A stretch of 64,000 nucleotides of DNA from Argonema antarcticum A004/B2. Its GTDB lineage: Bacteria > Cyanobacteriota > Cyanobacteriia > Cyanobacteriales > Aerosakkonemataceae. Both the position numbers and the translations under genes were made by a program. This document shows positions 8,439-16,865 of this stretch, in pieces; positions within the stretch are counted from its first letter, which is position 1; each line of letters begins with the position of its first letter. The DNA lies in NCBI RefSeq assembly GCF_023333585.1, contig NZ_JAIQZN010000022.1, positions 1 to 64,000 of the forward strand, read 5' to 3'. The notes beneath the pieces are model-generated. The model made no database searches and was not told the DNA's origin. It saw only the letters and a program-made list of their open reading frames with translations.

Positions 8439-9521
8439 ATGCGAAAAATGAAAGGGCGGTTTTGGCGATATGCCTACAGTACGCTGAGGCGAATGCTAAG
8501 GAGGTGGTTTCGGCGTCCCGGCATCGGCAAAAAGCCCCAACCGACAAAATCTACCAAGCAATTAGAAACTGGGCCTTTAAATGATGCCGACTACGAATAT
8601 TTTTTCATGCAGCTACTGGAAGGGGTCGATCATGGTTGGCGTCAGGAACAAGTTTTGAGAGTTTTTGAGGCGTTAGCCGAGCGTACCACAGTTGAACAAT
8701 GGATCGCGTGGCTGCGTGGTTTTGGTGAAAAGCTGCTGACTTCTTCTACCCCAAATCATCAGTTAGCCAATGGGATGGTGCATTTAGGTGAGGTTGGTTG
8801 CGGCGAGTTTGGCGAAATTGCCAAGGAAATCGGTGTAAAGTTACTCGCACGCGCCCCCCATTCATACCAAGCGAATAACTCATTCGTCGATACAGGCGAT
8901 CCCCAAGAGGCACAAGCATGGTTTCACCAAGGTATTCAACGATTTAATAATGGAGATTTTCAAGAAGCGATCGCTTCTTATGACAAGGCTTTAGCAATTC
9001 TACCAGAAGCCCACGAAGTCTGGTATAACCGCGCTAACGCCTTGTTTAAATTAGCACGCACTCAGGATGCGATCGCCAACTACGACAAAGCTTTGCAATA
9101 CAAGCAGGACAAATCCGATGCCTGGAATAATCGTGGCAACGCCTTGTTTAAGTTAGGATCTGCGGAAGATGCCATATTAAGCTACGACAAAGCTTTAGAA
9201 ATTGAACCAAACTACCAGCAAGCATGGTACAACCGAGGTGTAGCTCTGGGGAACGTGGGACGCCTGGAAGATGCTCTAGCTTCTTATGACAAAGCTGTGG
9301 CGATCGAACCTAAAGATCATCAAGCTTGGTTTAATCGAGGTTTGGTGCTGGGAAACTTAGGACGCCTGGAAGATGCTCTAGCCAGTTGGGACAAAGCCTT
9401 GGCATTGAAATCCGATCGCTACGAAGCCTGGTATAATCGCAGCGTAGCGCTGAGTAACTTAGGCCGCAACGATGAGGCTCTAGCTAGCTGGAACAAAGCT
9501 CAAGCTCTCAAACCAAGCTAA
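8439..9521 (+). CDS. TPR protein with shared N-terminal domain, paralogue 1
   Basis: A 360-residue protein in three parts. Residues 1-30 are very basic and amphipathic (many Arg, Trp, Phe). Residues 47-138 form a domain shared with the next two genes, marked by DADYEYFFMQLLEGV, the WLRGFGEKL segment and GEVGCGEFGEIAKEIG. From about residue 160 six TPRs follow (AWYNRG...ALASYDKALAIEP type). There is no catalytic domain. It is the shortest of three tandem paralogues; the third is a CHAT protease, so this may be an adaptor or substrate-binding version. The family of the N-terminal domain was not recognised. Confidence 0.85.
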   Translation: MRKMKGRFWRYAYSTLRRMLRRWFRRPGIGKKPQPTKSTKQLETGPLNDADYEYFFMQLLEGVDHGWRQEQVLRVFEALAERTTVEQWIAWLRGFGEKLLTSSTPNHQLANGMVHLGEVGCGEFGEIAKEIGVKLLARAPHSYQANNSFVDTGDPQEAQAWFHQGIQRFNNGDFQEAIASYDKALAILPEAHEVWYNRANALFKLARTQDAIANYDKALQYKQDKSDAWNNRGNALFKLGSAEDAILSYDKALEIEPNYQQAWYNRGVALGNVGRLEDALASYDKAVAIEPKDHQAWFNRGLVLGNLGRLEDALASWDKALALKSDRYEAWYNRSVALSNLGRNDEALASWNKAQALKPS

Positions 9522-9648
9522 ATCAATTTTTGGATTTTGGATGAAAGGATTTTGTTGATTAGCTAATTGCTATCTCCATCTCCCCTATTTTTTTGTACCC
9601 ATATTTTCTTAAAATCAGAATCAATGCCACGCAGGGGAGGGGCAGCAA

Positions 9649-10998
9649 ATGCTAAGGGGGATTTGGCAAAATATCTGGGCTACGCTGGCGCAAACGCTTC
9701 TAAAATGGTTTGAGCATTTATTTGGGTGGGGTTTTTGGTCACCGAGTCAGGTAAGCAAAGTACAACCTCCCCGCATTAAAGCTTACAAAAAAAAAGTAGA
9801 ACCGCTTAAACTTCTAGACGATGCAGATTACGAGTTTCTGTTTATGCAGCTACTAGAAGGTGTGGCGTATGGTTGGGAACAAAAGAGGGTTTTGAGGTTT
9901 CTTGCTGCTTTAGAAAGTCGCACAAATGAGGCTGAATGGGTTGCTTGGTTGCGTCGCTTTGGTGAAAGATTGCTGGCAACACCCATGCCAAATTATCAGT
10001 TAGCAGCACAAATGATTAGTTTAGGTGAAGTTGGCTGTGGTAATTTGGGAGAAGTTGCCAAAGAAATTGGCAAGCGACTTTTGAGACGGGAGGAAAACGA
10101 ACAAATTATTCATTTTCTCCTAGAAGATGTTGAACTAAATGGAAAGCAAATAGAAGCTCAAGCAGCTGAATTAATTTCGGTGAATGATTACTTATCAATC
10201 TTGCCGCCGAATGACAGTTTAGTCGAGCGAATTGCTAAGTTAATGCAAATTGAAACAAGGGAAGCACAAGAAATTATTGAAGCATTAATTGATAGATTCT
10301 TTGCTATTAATGCTATTAACAATAAATCTCAGGAATGGTTTCAAAAAGCCAATCAGCAATACATGAATGGCAATATTTTGGCAGCTATAGCCAGCTACGA
10401 CAAAGTTTTATCAATCAAACCAAAGTTCCATGACGCCTGGTATAACCGGGGTGTAGCGCTTAAGGATTTAGGTCGTTATGAAGAAGCAATATTAAGCTAC
10501 GATCGAGCGCTGGAACTCCAACCAGATTCTTCCGAAACTTGGAATAACCGGGGTGCTGCACTGAGAAGTTTAGGCCGGGTAGAAGAGGCGATCGCTAGTT
10601 ACGATCGGGCTTTAGAATTGAAAGAAGATCGACATAAAAATTGGTACAACCGAGGTATTGCACTGTTTAATTTAGGCCGGATTGAAGATGCGATCGCTAG
10701 CTACGACAAAGCACTCCAATTGCAACCGGATTTTCACCAAGCCTGGAACAACCGTGGCAATGCGTTCATGAAATTGGGAAGATTTGCAGAAGCGATCGCC
10801 AACTATGACAAAGCTTTAGAAATAAAACCTGATAAAGCAGAAGCCTGGAATAACCGTGGCACAGCACTGTTTAACTCAAGCCATCTTGAAGAAGCAATTT
10901 CGAGTTACGACAAAGCTTTGTCAATTCAACCACACTTCGACGAAGCTCGGCAAAACCGGGAAAATGTGCTGAGGTTTGCACAGTTCCCTCGCGGGTAA
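9649..10998 (+). CDS. TPR protein with shared N-terminal domain, paralogue 2
   Basis: A 449-residue paralogue of its neighbours. The N-terminus (MLRGIWQNIWATLAQTLLKW) is aromatic and hydrophobic and could lie on or in a membrane. The shared domain occupies about residues 56-147 (DADYEFLFMQLLEGV, WLRRFGERL, GEVGCGNLGEVAKEIG). A helical linker of about 80 residues follows (LVERIAKLMQIETREAQEIIEALID), similar to one in paralogue 3, then six TPRs. No enzyme domain is seen. It is 127 bases after paralogue 1 in the same direction; GGGGAGGGGCAGCAAATG upstream gives a good ribosome binding site. Confidence 0.87.
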   Translation: MLRGIWQNIWATLAQTLLKWFEHLFGWGFWSPSQVSKVQPPRIKAYKKKVEPLKLLDDADYEFLFMQLLEGVAYGWEQKRVLRFLAALESRTNEAEWVAWLRRFGERLLATPMPNYQLAAQMISLGEVGCGNLGEVAKEIGKRLLRREENEQIIHFLLEDVELNGKQIEAQAAELISVNDYLSILPPNDSLVERIAKLMQIETREAQEIIEALIDRFFAINAINNKSQEWFQKANQQYMNGNILAAIASYDKVLSIKPKFHDAWYNRGVALKDLGRYEEAILSYDRALELQPDSSETWNNRGAALRSLGRVEEAIASYDRALELKEDRHKNWYNRGIALFNLGRIEDAIASYDKALQLQPDFHQAWNNRGNAFMKLGRFAEAIANYDKALEIKPDKAEAWNNRGTALFNSSHLEEAISSYDKALSIQPHFDEARQNRENVLRFAQFPRG

Positions 10999-11166
10999 GT
11001 TTGCAAACCATGAAAAATTAAATCTCGATAGCGGCGATTTGGCCTTCCTATAAGTGACAGATAGGAATTACCAAAAAAAAACCAGGTTATCTGAAAAATT
11101 CAGGGTTTAACAGCTAAATATGTACGAAGAAACCGGGTTTATAGCCCCCTCGTTGGCCTAAATATT

Positions 11167-11194
11167 GTAGAGACGTTTCATGAAACGTCTCTAC
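11167..11194. repeat. Perfect 28-base palindrome
   Basis: GTAGAGACGTTTCA followed by its exact reverse complement, in the 290-base spacer between paralogues 2 and 3. Palindromes of this GTAGAGACGT type are, as far as I recall, common between cyanobacterial genes. It may be a terminator stem or a small mobile repeat. Confidence 0.75.
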
Positions 11195-11288
11195 AGTCGG
11201 TCAAGATAAGAGGGGTCATCGCAGCGGATTCCCTATAATGCTAAGAGAAGTCTAAAATCGAAATCAATGCGATGCAAGAGGGCGGTAG

Positions 11289-14200
11289 ATGTTAAGGCGA
11301 ATTTGGCAGAGAATCGTTCAGTTCTTTCGGCGCTCGTTTGGGAGTAGCACCTCAAGCCAGTCTTCTCGAACAGCACGGAGGAAGAAGCAAGCTTACTTGT
11401 CGCATGAGAGGGAACAGAGGCAGGCAGAACCGCCCAAATCCTTAGAAAATGCAGATTACGAGTTTCTGTTCATGCAACTGCTGGAAGGTGTGGGTCATGG
11501 CTGGCAACACCACCGAGTTTTGAAATTTATGGCAGAGTTAGAAGGGCGCACCACTGAGAAACAATGGGTGTTGTGGTTGCGCGGCTTTGGCGAAAGATTG
11601 GTGGTGTCACCGACACGCCATCAGGATTTAGCAGTTGCTATGCTTCAACTAGCTGAAGTTGGCTGTGGGGAATTGGGAGAGGTAGCTGGTGAAATCGGTC
11701 GCGATTTGTTAGAACGCTTAGATAGGCAACAACCGACACGACAAATTCCCACAAATCTAAACCCTCTTGAAGTCGTTCCGGTTGCTGGGGTGGCAAATTT
11801 CTCAGAGGAAGTGGAACCTATTTCTCTCGATCGGTTGTGGGATATCTTACAGCAGGATACGGATTTAGCTCAGCAAATGGCTGAGATATTTGAAGTTCAG
11901 ACAACCAATCCGCAAAGCATTATTGAGGCGCTGATTAATCAAGGGACTGTAGCCTCTGAATCGACTACAGAGGATGCAGAATTCTGGTTTAATCAAGGTT
12001 TTCGGGAATATGAGGCGGGTGATTTTGAAGGGGCGATCGCAAGTTTCGATCGCGTTGTTGACCTCAACCCCGACGATCGCGAAGCTTGGTATAACCGGGG
12101 TAATGCTTTATCTGAGTTAGGGCGATTAGAAGAAGCGATCGCTTCTTTCGATCGCGCTATTGAAATTAAACCTGACGACTACGAAGCCTGGAACGACCGG
12201 GGTATAAACCTACACGACTTAGGGCGCTTAGAAGAAGCGATCGCTAGTTTCGATCGCGCTATTGAAATCAAGCCTGACAACTACGACACCTGGAACGATC
12301 GGGCCATAACGCTGCACAGCTTAGGACAATATGAGGAAGCGATCTCTAGTTTCGATCGCGCTGTGGCGATCGAACCCAATTACCAAGAAGTCTGGAACAA
12401 TCGAGGTATTGTGCTGTCTAAGTTGGGACGCTATGAAGACGCGATCGCAAGCTTTGATAAAGCGCTAGAAATCAAGATTGACAAATGGGAAGCCTGGATT
12501 AACCGAGGTGCTGCGGCTGCAACTTCACTCTTCTTTGACCCTCTGCTGGCTTCCGCAAGTGCGATCGCCAAACAAAACCCATCTTTGCACCAACGCGGCT
12601 ATGAAGGTCAATTAGCAAGCTATCAAGAAGCATTGAAATATGTTAGTCAAGACACTCAACCAGAAGGCTGGGCTTGGCTGCACAAACATATCGCTCAAGC
12701 TTACTACGATCGAGGCTGCATCGATTCCAAACCCCGTGAATATTGGCGTAAAGCTGTAAACGAATATCGCGAAGCACTCAAAACTCTCACCGAAGCAAGA
12801 TTTCCCGAACTGCATCTAGAAATATTGCAAGACCTTTTCAAAGCCCTTTTGAGTTTAGGACAAACACCAGAAGCAGCACAATTACAAGAACGCGGTTCTG
12901 ATTTATTGCAGCGCTTACTCAACGAGCAAAATCGTTCTGACTGGTATAAAAAACAAGTAGCTCTTAAATTTGTACCCTTTAACCAGTTGACCGTTGATTT
13001 AGCCGTTCAATCCAATCAATTCGTGCAAGCTTTAGAACTGGCAGAAAAAAACAAAACCGCCTGCTTAACATTGCTTTTGGACGGCTGGAGCAATAATATT
13101 ACCTCACCTAAGTGGGTCGATATTCAACAATTGCTCAATCCCACAACAGCAATAGTTTACTGGCATCTAAGTCCATCTGCCCTACATACCTTCATTCTCA
13201 AACACAACGCGCCAGAACCCATTGTTTTGAAAGAAACCCCAGTTGCTGAAGAAACAAAATTTCCCAGCCGCGTAGTAGAATTTGAAAACTGGGTCAAAGA
13301 TTGGAATCAACAATACAAAGAATATCGCAGCAGCAAAGATAAAAATCATCGCTGGCGGCAAGAATTAGAAGCTAAGCTAACCCATATAGGTAACATTCTC
13401 GATATCTCAGAAGTTATCGAAGAACTCGCAGACATCACCAAACTGATATTGATTCCCCACCGCGACTTGCATCGCTTTCCCCTGCATTACCTGTTTCCAG
13501 ATAACTTCACAATTACCTATCTACCCAGTGCAAAAATCGGTTTAAATCTCAAGGTTGAGCAAGATGGGTGGCAGACAAAAAAATTGCTGAGTGTGGAATA
13601 TCCCGACAGTCTGGGATTAGAAAAACTGCTTTATCCTGAAATTGAGGCAGCTGCCATTACCGAAATGTTTGACAATCCGACGCGCCTCCCCGACGAAGAC
13701 GCCACAAAAGAACAGGTAATAGCAGCACTTTTTGATCAACACAATATCTTTCACTTCACGGGTCACGGTAGCTATAACTTCGCAATACCAAAGCTTTCAG
13801 CTTTAGCCTTAACTGGAAAAGACTTACTGACGCTAGAAGAGATTTGTCAGCTTCCCCTGAGTGACTACCAGCTAATCTGCCTTTGTGCTTGCGAAACCGC
13901 CGTCACTAGCAACCAAACGATCGCTACAGAATACGTGGGACTGGTTAGTGGTTTTGTCAGACAAGGCGCATCCCATGTCCTCAGCACCCTGTGGACGGTT
14001 CCAGAAGATTCCAGCGCCTTATTAGCGATCGAATTCTACCAACGCCTAAAAGCTCACCTTCCACCTGCTCAAGCCCTCAAAGAAGCCCAACAGTGGCTGC
14101 GTACCGTCACTAATACCGAACTAGCCCAAATGTATAAAAACCTCTCCATCCAGTTAACAGAATACGCACCTGGGGTCAGCGAATACCTGCGGTTTCAGGC

Positions 14201-14297
14201 TATGTTCCTGGAAGGAAAGCCAGATAAAATAAATTCATCCCAGCCCCCTTATGCCCATCCTTACTATTGGGCTGCTTTTACGATCGCTGGCAGATAA
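11289..14297 (+). CDS. TPR-CHAT protease with shared N-terminal domain, paralogue 3
   Basis: A 1002-residue protein. An amphipathic basic N-terminus (MLRRIWQRIVQFFRRSF) is followed by the shared domain (about 52-143, DADYEF-like ENADYEFLFMQLLEGV, WLRGFGERL, AEVGCGELGEVAGEIG), a helical linker, five regular TPRs (about 225-400), a more diverged helical stretch, and a C-terminal CHAT domain (about 620-1000). The caspase-like dyad is present: His826 in IFHFTGHGSY and Cys868 in LICLCACETA. CHAT domains are clan CD peptidases linked to TPRs in HetF and in bacterial defence and cell-death pathways. The substrate is unknown; the two upstream paralogues are plausible partners. Confidence 0.92.
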   Translation: MLRRIWQRIVQFFRRSFGSSTSSQSSRTARRKKQAYLSHEREQRQAEPPKSLENADYEFLFMQLLEGVGHGWQHHRVLKFMAELEGRTTEKQWVLWLRGFGERLVVSPTRHQDLAVAMLQLAEVGCGELGEVAGEIGRDLLERLDRQQPTRQIPTNLNPLEVVPVAGVANFSEEVEPISLDRLWDILQQDTDLAQQMAEIFEVQTTNPQSIIEALINQGTVASESTTEDAEFWFNQGFREYEAGDFEGAIASFDRVVDLNPDDREAWYNRGNALSELGRLEEAIASFDRAIEIKPDDYEAWNDRGINLHDLGRLEEAIASFDRAIEIKPDNYDTWNDRAITLHSLGQYEEAISSFDRAVAIEPNYQEVWNNRGIVLSKLGRYEDAIASFDKALEIKIDKWEAWINRGAAAATSLFFDPLLASASAIAKQNPSLHQRGYEGQLASYQEALKYVSQDTQPEGWAWLHKHIAQAYYDRGCIDSKPREYWRKAVNEYREALKTLTEARFPELHLEILQDLFKALLSLGQTPEAAQLQERGSDLLQRLLNEQNRSDWYKKQVALKFVPFNQLTVDLAVQSNQFVQALELAEKNKTACLTLLLDGWSNNITSPKWVDIQQLLNPTTAIVYWHLSPSALHTFILKHNAPEPIVLKETPVAEETKFPSRVVEFENWVKDWNQQYKEYRSSKDKNHRWRQELEAKLTHIGNILDISEVIEELADITKLILIPHRDLHRFPLHYLFPDNFTITYLPSAKIGLNLKVEQDGWQTKKLLSVEYPDSLGLEKLLYPEIEAAAITEMFDNPTRLPDEDATKEQVIAALFDQHNIFHFTGHGSYNFAIPKLSALALTGKDLLTLEEICQLPLSDYQLICLCACETAVTSNQTIATEYVGLVSGFVRQGASHVLSTLWTVPEDSSALLAIEFYQRLKAHLPPAQALKEAQQWLRTVTNTELAQMYKNLSIQLTEYAPGVSEYLRFQAMFLEGKPDKINSSQPPYAHPYYWAAFTIAGR

Positions 14298-14300
14298 TAT

Positions 14301-14352
14301 CTCAAGTTGCTACTTAGTTCCATTGGCGCTTGTTCGGAATGGATAATGGGTA
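14301..14352. repeat. Left arm of a ~52-base inverted repeat flanking rnhA
   Basis: Starts three bases after the TPR-CHAT stop codon. The words CTCAAGTTGCTA and CTTGTTCGGAATGGATAATG recur in reverse complement at 15495-15551, three bases beyond the cruG stop codon. The arms differ by a few substitutions and a short indel. Confidence 0.85.
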
Positions 14353-14459
14353 AGTTATTGCCCTAAAGCTCAACCAATACCTGCTGCAAAAGCCTTAATG
14401 ATATATAGCAACCGACAGGGCGGTTAAGACATTCTTAATTCTTGAAACGTTGGCGGATT

Positions 14460-14530
14460 CTAAACCCTTCTGACCCTAGCCCCTTCTGACCCTAGCCCCT
14501 AGCCCCTCGCCCCTAGCCCCTTCTGACCCT
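14460..14530. repeat. CCCCTAGC/CTTCTGACCCTAG tandem repeat upstream of rnhA
   Basis: Units of CCCCTAGC and CCTTCTGACCCTAG alternate immediately before the rnhA start. They are the reverse complement of the GGGGCTAG repeat at 6818-6868. No clear promoter is visible in the block. Confidence 0.75.
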
Positions 14531-14538
14531 AGCTATAT

Positions 14539-15408
14539 ATGAGAAAAGTCACAATGTCTTCGTTTCGCACAATTGAAAGTTTTTATACCGATGGAGCCTG
14601 TAGCGGCAATCCCGGCCCTGGCGGCTGGGGCGTTGTCGTCTATTTTGAGGATGGTTCTGTTTGCGAGATGGGCGGTGATGAGCCCCAAACTACCAATAAT
14701 CGGATGGAGTTGCAAGCAGCCATCCAAGCCCTCAAATTCTTAGCAGCAACCGGACAAACCCAACCCGTCGCCCTTTACACCGATAGCGAATACGTTAAAA
14801 AGGGGATTACCGACTGGGTGAAAGGGTGGAAAAAGAAAGGCTGGAAAACCTCTCAAGGTAAAGCTGTACTCAACCAAGATCTGTGGGAGGCACTCGACAC
14901 GCTCAATTGCAAGCAAGTAGACTGGCGGTATGTCCGGGCTCATGCCGGTGATGTTGGTAACGAACGCTGCGATGCGATCGCTCGAGGCTTTGCAATTGGT
15001 AAAAGCCCTACGCTGCAACAGCCAGACGTATTAGAAGCATTTAGTTCAGAGGCAACAAACGGTAATAGTTACGAAAAGTTACAATCCAGTGATGTATCCT
15101 CTAACCTTTTCACTACCGACTTGGCTATGACAGATTCCACCCCTAACTCCCCGACAGAAACAAACCACAATTTATCCAGTGAAGTTAGAGTCATTCAACT
15201 CCGCAATCTAATAGAAATCCTACGCATCGCCGATGACATTGCTACTAAAGGCCACCTGATTACAAGTTCTGAACTAGCAGACTTGATGGATATCCACACC
15301 AGCGCAGTTACAAGTCGTGGAGATAATTGGGTTTGGCGTAATTGGGTTGTCTCGCGGGTGCGGCGAGAAGGAAATCAGATTCTCTGGCAACTCGAACGGG
15401 TAGATTAA
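14539..15408 (+). CDS. rnhA: Ribonuclease HI with C-terminal extension
   Basis: Degrades the RNA strand of RNA-DNA hybrids. Residues 8-155 are a full RNase HI domain: SFYTDGACSGNPGPGGWG (first Asp), RMELQAAIQAL (Glu), LYTDSEYV (Asp) and YVRAHAGDVGNERCDAIA (His and last Asp). It differs from the usual ~155-residue enzyme in a further ~130 residues: a Ser/Thr-rich linker and a domain with ITSSELADLMDIHTSAVTSRGDNWVWRNW, which looks like a winged-helix or DNA-binding fold. Either ATG 14539 or 14554 may be the start. The gene sits alone between inverted repeats, converging with cruG. Confidence 0.93.
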   Translation: MRKVTMSSFRTIESFYTDGACSGNPGPGGWGVVVYFEDGSVCEMGGDEPQTTNNRMELQAAIQALKFLAATGQTQPVALYTDSEYVKKGITDWVKGWKKKGWKTSQGKAVLNQDLWEALDTLNCKQVDWRYVRAHAGDVGNERCDAIARGFAIGKSPTLQQPDVLEAFSSEATNGNSYEKLQSSDVSSNLFTTDLAMTDSTPNSPTETNHNLSSEVRVIQLRNLIEILRIADDIATKGHLITSSELADLMDIHTSAVTSRGDNWVWRNWVVSRVRREGNQILWQLERVD

Positions 15409-15446
15409 TCGCAAATGGAAAATGAACGGGTGTTTTTTCGCTCCCA

Positions 15447-15499
15447 GGTACGTTGTTGCGCTTTAGCGCTCTTAGAGCGCTAAAGCGCAACAATGTACC
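15447..15499. repeat. 53-base palindrome, GGTACGTTGTTGCGC family
   Basis: GGTACgTTGTTGCGCTTTAG pairs with its complement ending CAACAatGTACC; the central words are GCGCTCT/AGAGCGC. A relative with a perfect 22-base stem is at 32117-32167 and a decayed one at 32284-32334. It lies just after rnhA and abuts the right arm of the flanking inverted repeat. It may serve as a terminator, but the family relationship points to a dispersed palindromic repeat. Confidence 0.85.
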
Positions 15500-15551
15500 C
15501 ATTATCCATTCCGAACAAGAGCCAATAGAACTATATAACTAGCAACTTGAG
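15495..15551. repeat. Right arm of the inverted repeat flanking rnhA
   Basis: The reverse complement of 14301-14352 with a short insertion (CTAGTTATATAG against CTACTTAG) and a few substitutions. The arm abuts the cruG stop codon in the same way that the left arm abuts the TPR-CHAT stop codon. Confidence 0.85.
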
Positions 15552-15554
15552 TTA

Positions 15555-16865
15555 TTAGTTAGATCGCTTCATTCGATCGTAACGTCGTCCGCGCCATTGA
15601 GTAGGCGTTTGGAGGGAGGATAGCAAAATTCGCAGAAAAGCTAAGGGGTCTGCCAAGGGAGAAAGGTAAAAGTAAAAAGGTAAAAGTAAAAAGTCAAAAT
15701 ATTTTTTACTTTTGTCTTTTGTCTTTTGCCTTTTGTTTTCGTAAGATGGTGCGATCGCCAATAGCAAGGCAAACCTAATTGCTAAGAGAAATAAATTCAG
15801 TCCTAACAACAGAAGCGGCAATTTCAAATTAAAGATTTCAGATAGCGGATTGAAAATACAATTTGCCATCTGCAATTTGCAATTTGAAATCATCAGGAAG
15901 AGGTAACTTAGTACAATGGGTAGTGGTAGACCCTGGAGGCTAAACAGCAGCCACAAATCTCCTAACACTTGAGAAGTCGAAGAAGCATCTTTAAGATCGA
16001 GACTCCGCCCCCACTCCTGCCAAGTTTGGACTGCACCCTCGTACATCCGCACCTTTAACACCTTGGCACCGTCCAGAAAACCAACCTTATACCCGCAAGA
16101 AGCAGCATAACGGGCTAAGGTAACATCATCGCAGAAAGAACTGCGGGCACTGGCGTATCCCCCCAGAGCCGCCAATACAGAACGACGGCAGAGGAAACAC
16201 TGACCGTTCGCCATCACCCTTTCCGGCGACTGGTTAGCCGTCCCAGCCGGGTCAAATCGGTACAGCAGAGTCATCAAAAGCGCTGGTTGCAGCCACCACT
16301 CACCGGGATATTGAAGAATAAATTGGGGCGAGAGGGAAAGCAGGTCATATCCTTGAGCTTCAGCAGTTTTGATTAAACTGGCAACTAAGCCTGGGCTAGG
16401 CTGGGTATCTGCATCTATGCCCAAAATCCATTCACTTTTTTCGGAACTGTGCAGAAAACCCGTATGTAAAGCCCAAGGACGCCCCACCCAGCCCTCTGGT
16501 AAGGGGTCATCCGCAATCAGACGAAATCGCGGGTCTTTTTGCTGAGAAGCCTTCACCAAATCGGGGGTGCCGTCTTGGGAGTGGCTGTCTACCACAATAA
16601 TTTCCCGCACTTCGTAGCCTTGGCGAGTTAAACCGGCCAGACAGGGCGCAATGCGATCGGCCTCATTGAGCGTGGGAACCACCACGCTGACTGCTCCCAA
16701 AAGCTCTGGGGTGGCACTGAGGGGTTCTATGGGAGGATGGCGACTTGGGCCTTTTAGCAGTCGCGAGATCAAAATAAATACTGCTGGTGCTTGAACGATC
16801 AGCACCACCAAAGTTACAGCACTTTTGAAATCTTCTGTCAAGAAGTTTGTTAACCAAAAGCTCAC
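15555..16865 (-). CDS. cruG: Carotenoid 2'-O-glycosyltransferase CruG-like
   Basis: A 436-residue family 2 glycosyltransferase with an N-terminal membrane segment, VVVPTLNEADRI, VDSHSQDGT, GIDADTQPSPG (DxD) and a C-terminal membrane region. It overlaps the cruF-type gene by four bases (ATGA), the cruF-cruG pairing known from Synechococcus PCC 7002, where CruG glycosylates the 2'-hydroxyl of myxol to make myxoxanthophyll. The C-terminal third holds two stretches that translate intergenic repeats in frame: SNCKLQMANCIFNPLSEIFN and ENKRQKTKDKSKKYFDF. These lie between or beside membrane helices and are probably tolerated. The identification depends on context plus fold. Confidence 0.83.
   Translation of the reverse strand: MSFWLTNFLTEDFKSAVTLVVLIVQAPAVFILISRLLKGPSRHPPIEPLSATPELLGAVSVVVPTLNEADRIAPCLAGLTRQGYEVREIIVVDSHSQDGTPDLVKASQQKDPRFRLIADDPLPEGWVGRPWALHTGFLHSSEKSEWILGIDADTQPSPGLVASLIKTAEAQGYDLLSLSPQFILQYPGEWWLQPALLMTLLYRFDPAGTANQSPERVMANGQCFLCRRSVLAALGGYASARSSFCDDVTLARYAASCGYKVGFLDGAKVLKVRMYEGAVQTWQEWGRSLDLKDASSTSQVLGDLWLLFSLQGLPLPIVLSYLFLMISNCKLQMANCIFNPLSEIFNLKLPLLLLGLNLFLLAIRFALLLAIAPSYENKRQKTKDKSKKYFDFLLLPFYFYLSPLADPLAFLRILLSSLQTPTQWRGRRYDRMKRSN
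15663..15895. repeat. Two intergenic-type repeats inside cruG
   Basis: 15663-15742 carries GTAAAAGTAAAAAG and TTTTGTCTTTTGTC units; 15818-15895 carries AATTTCAAATTAAAGATTTC and CAATTTGCAATTTGAAATC. Both types are otherwise intergenic here (28725-28797, 607-657, 47396-47475). They keep the cruG frame open. Confidence 0.75.
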
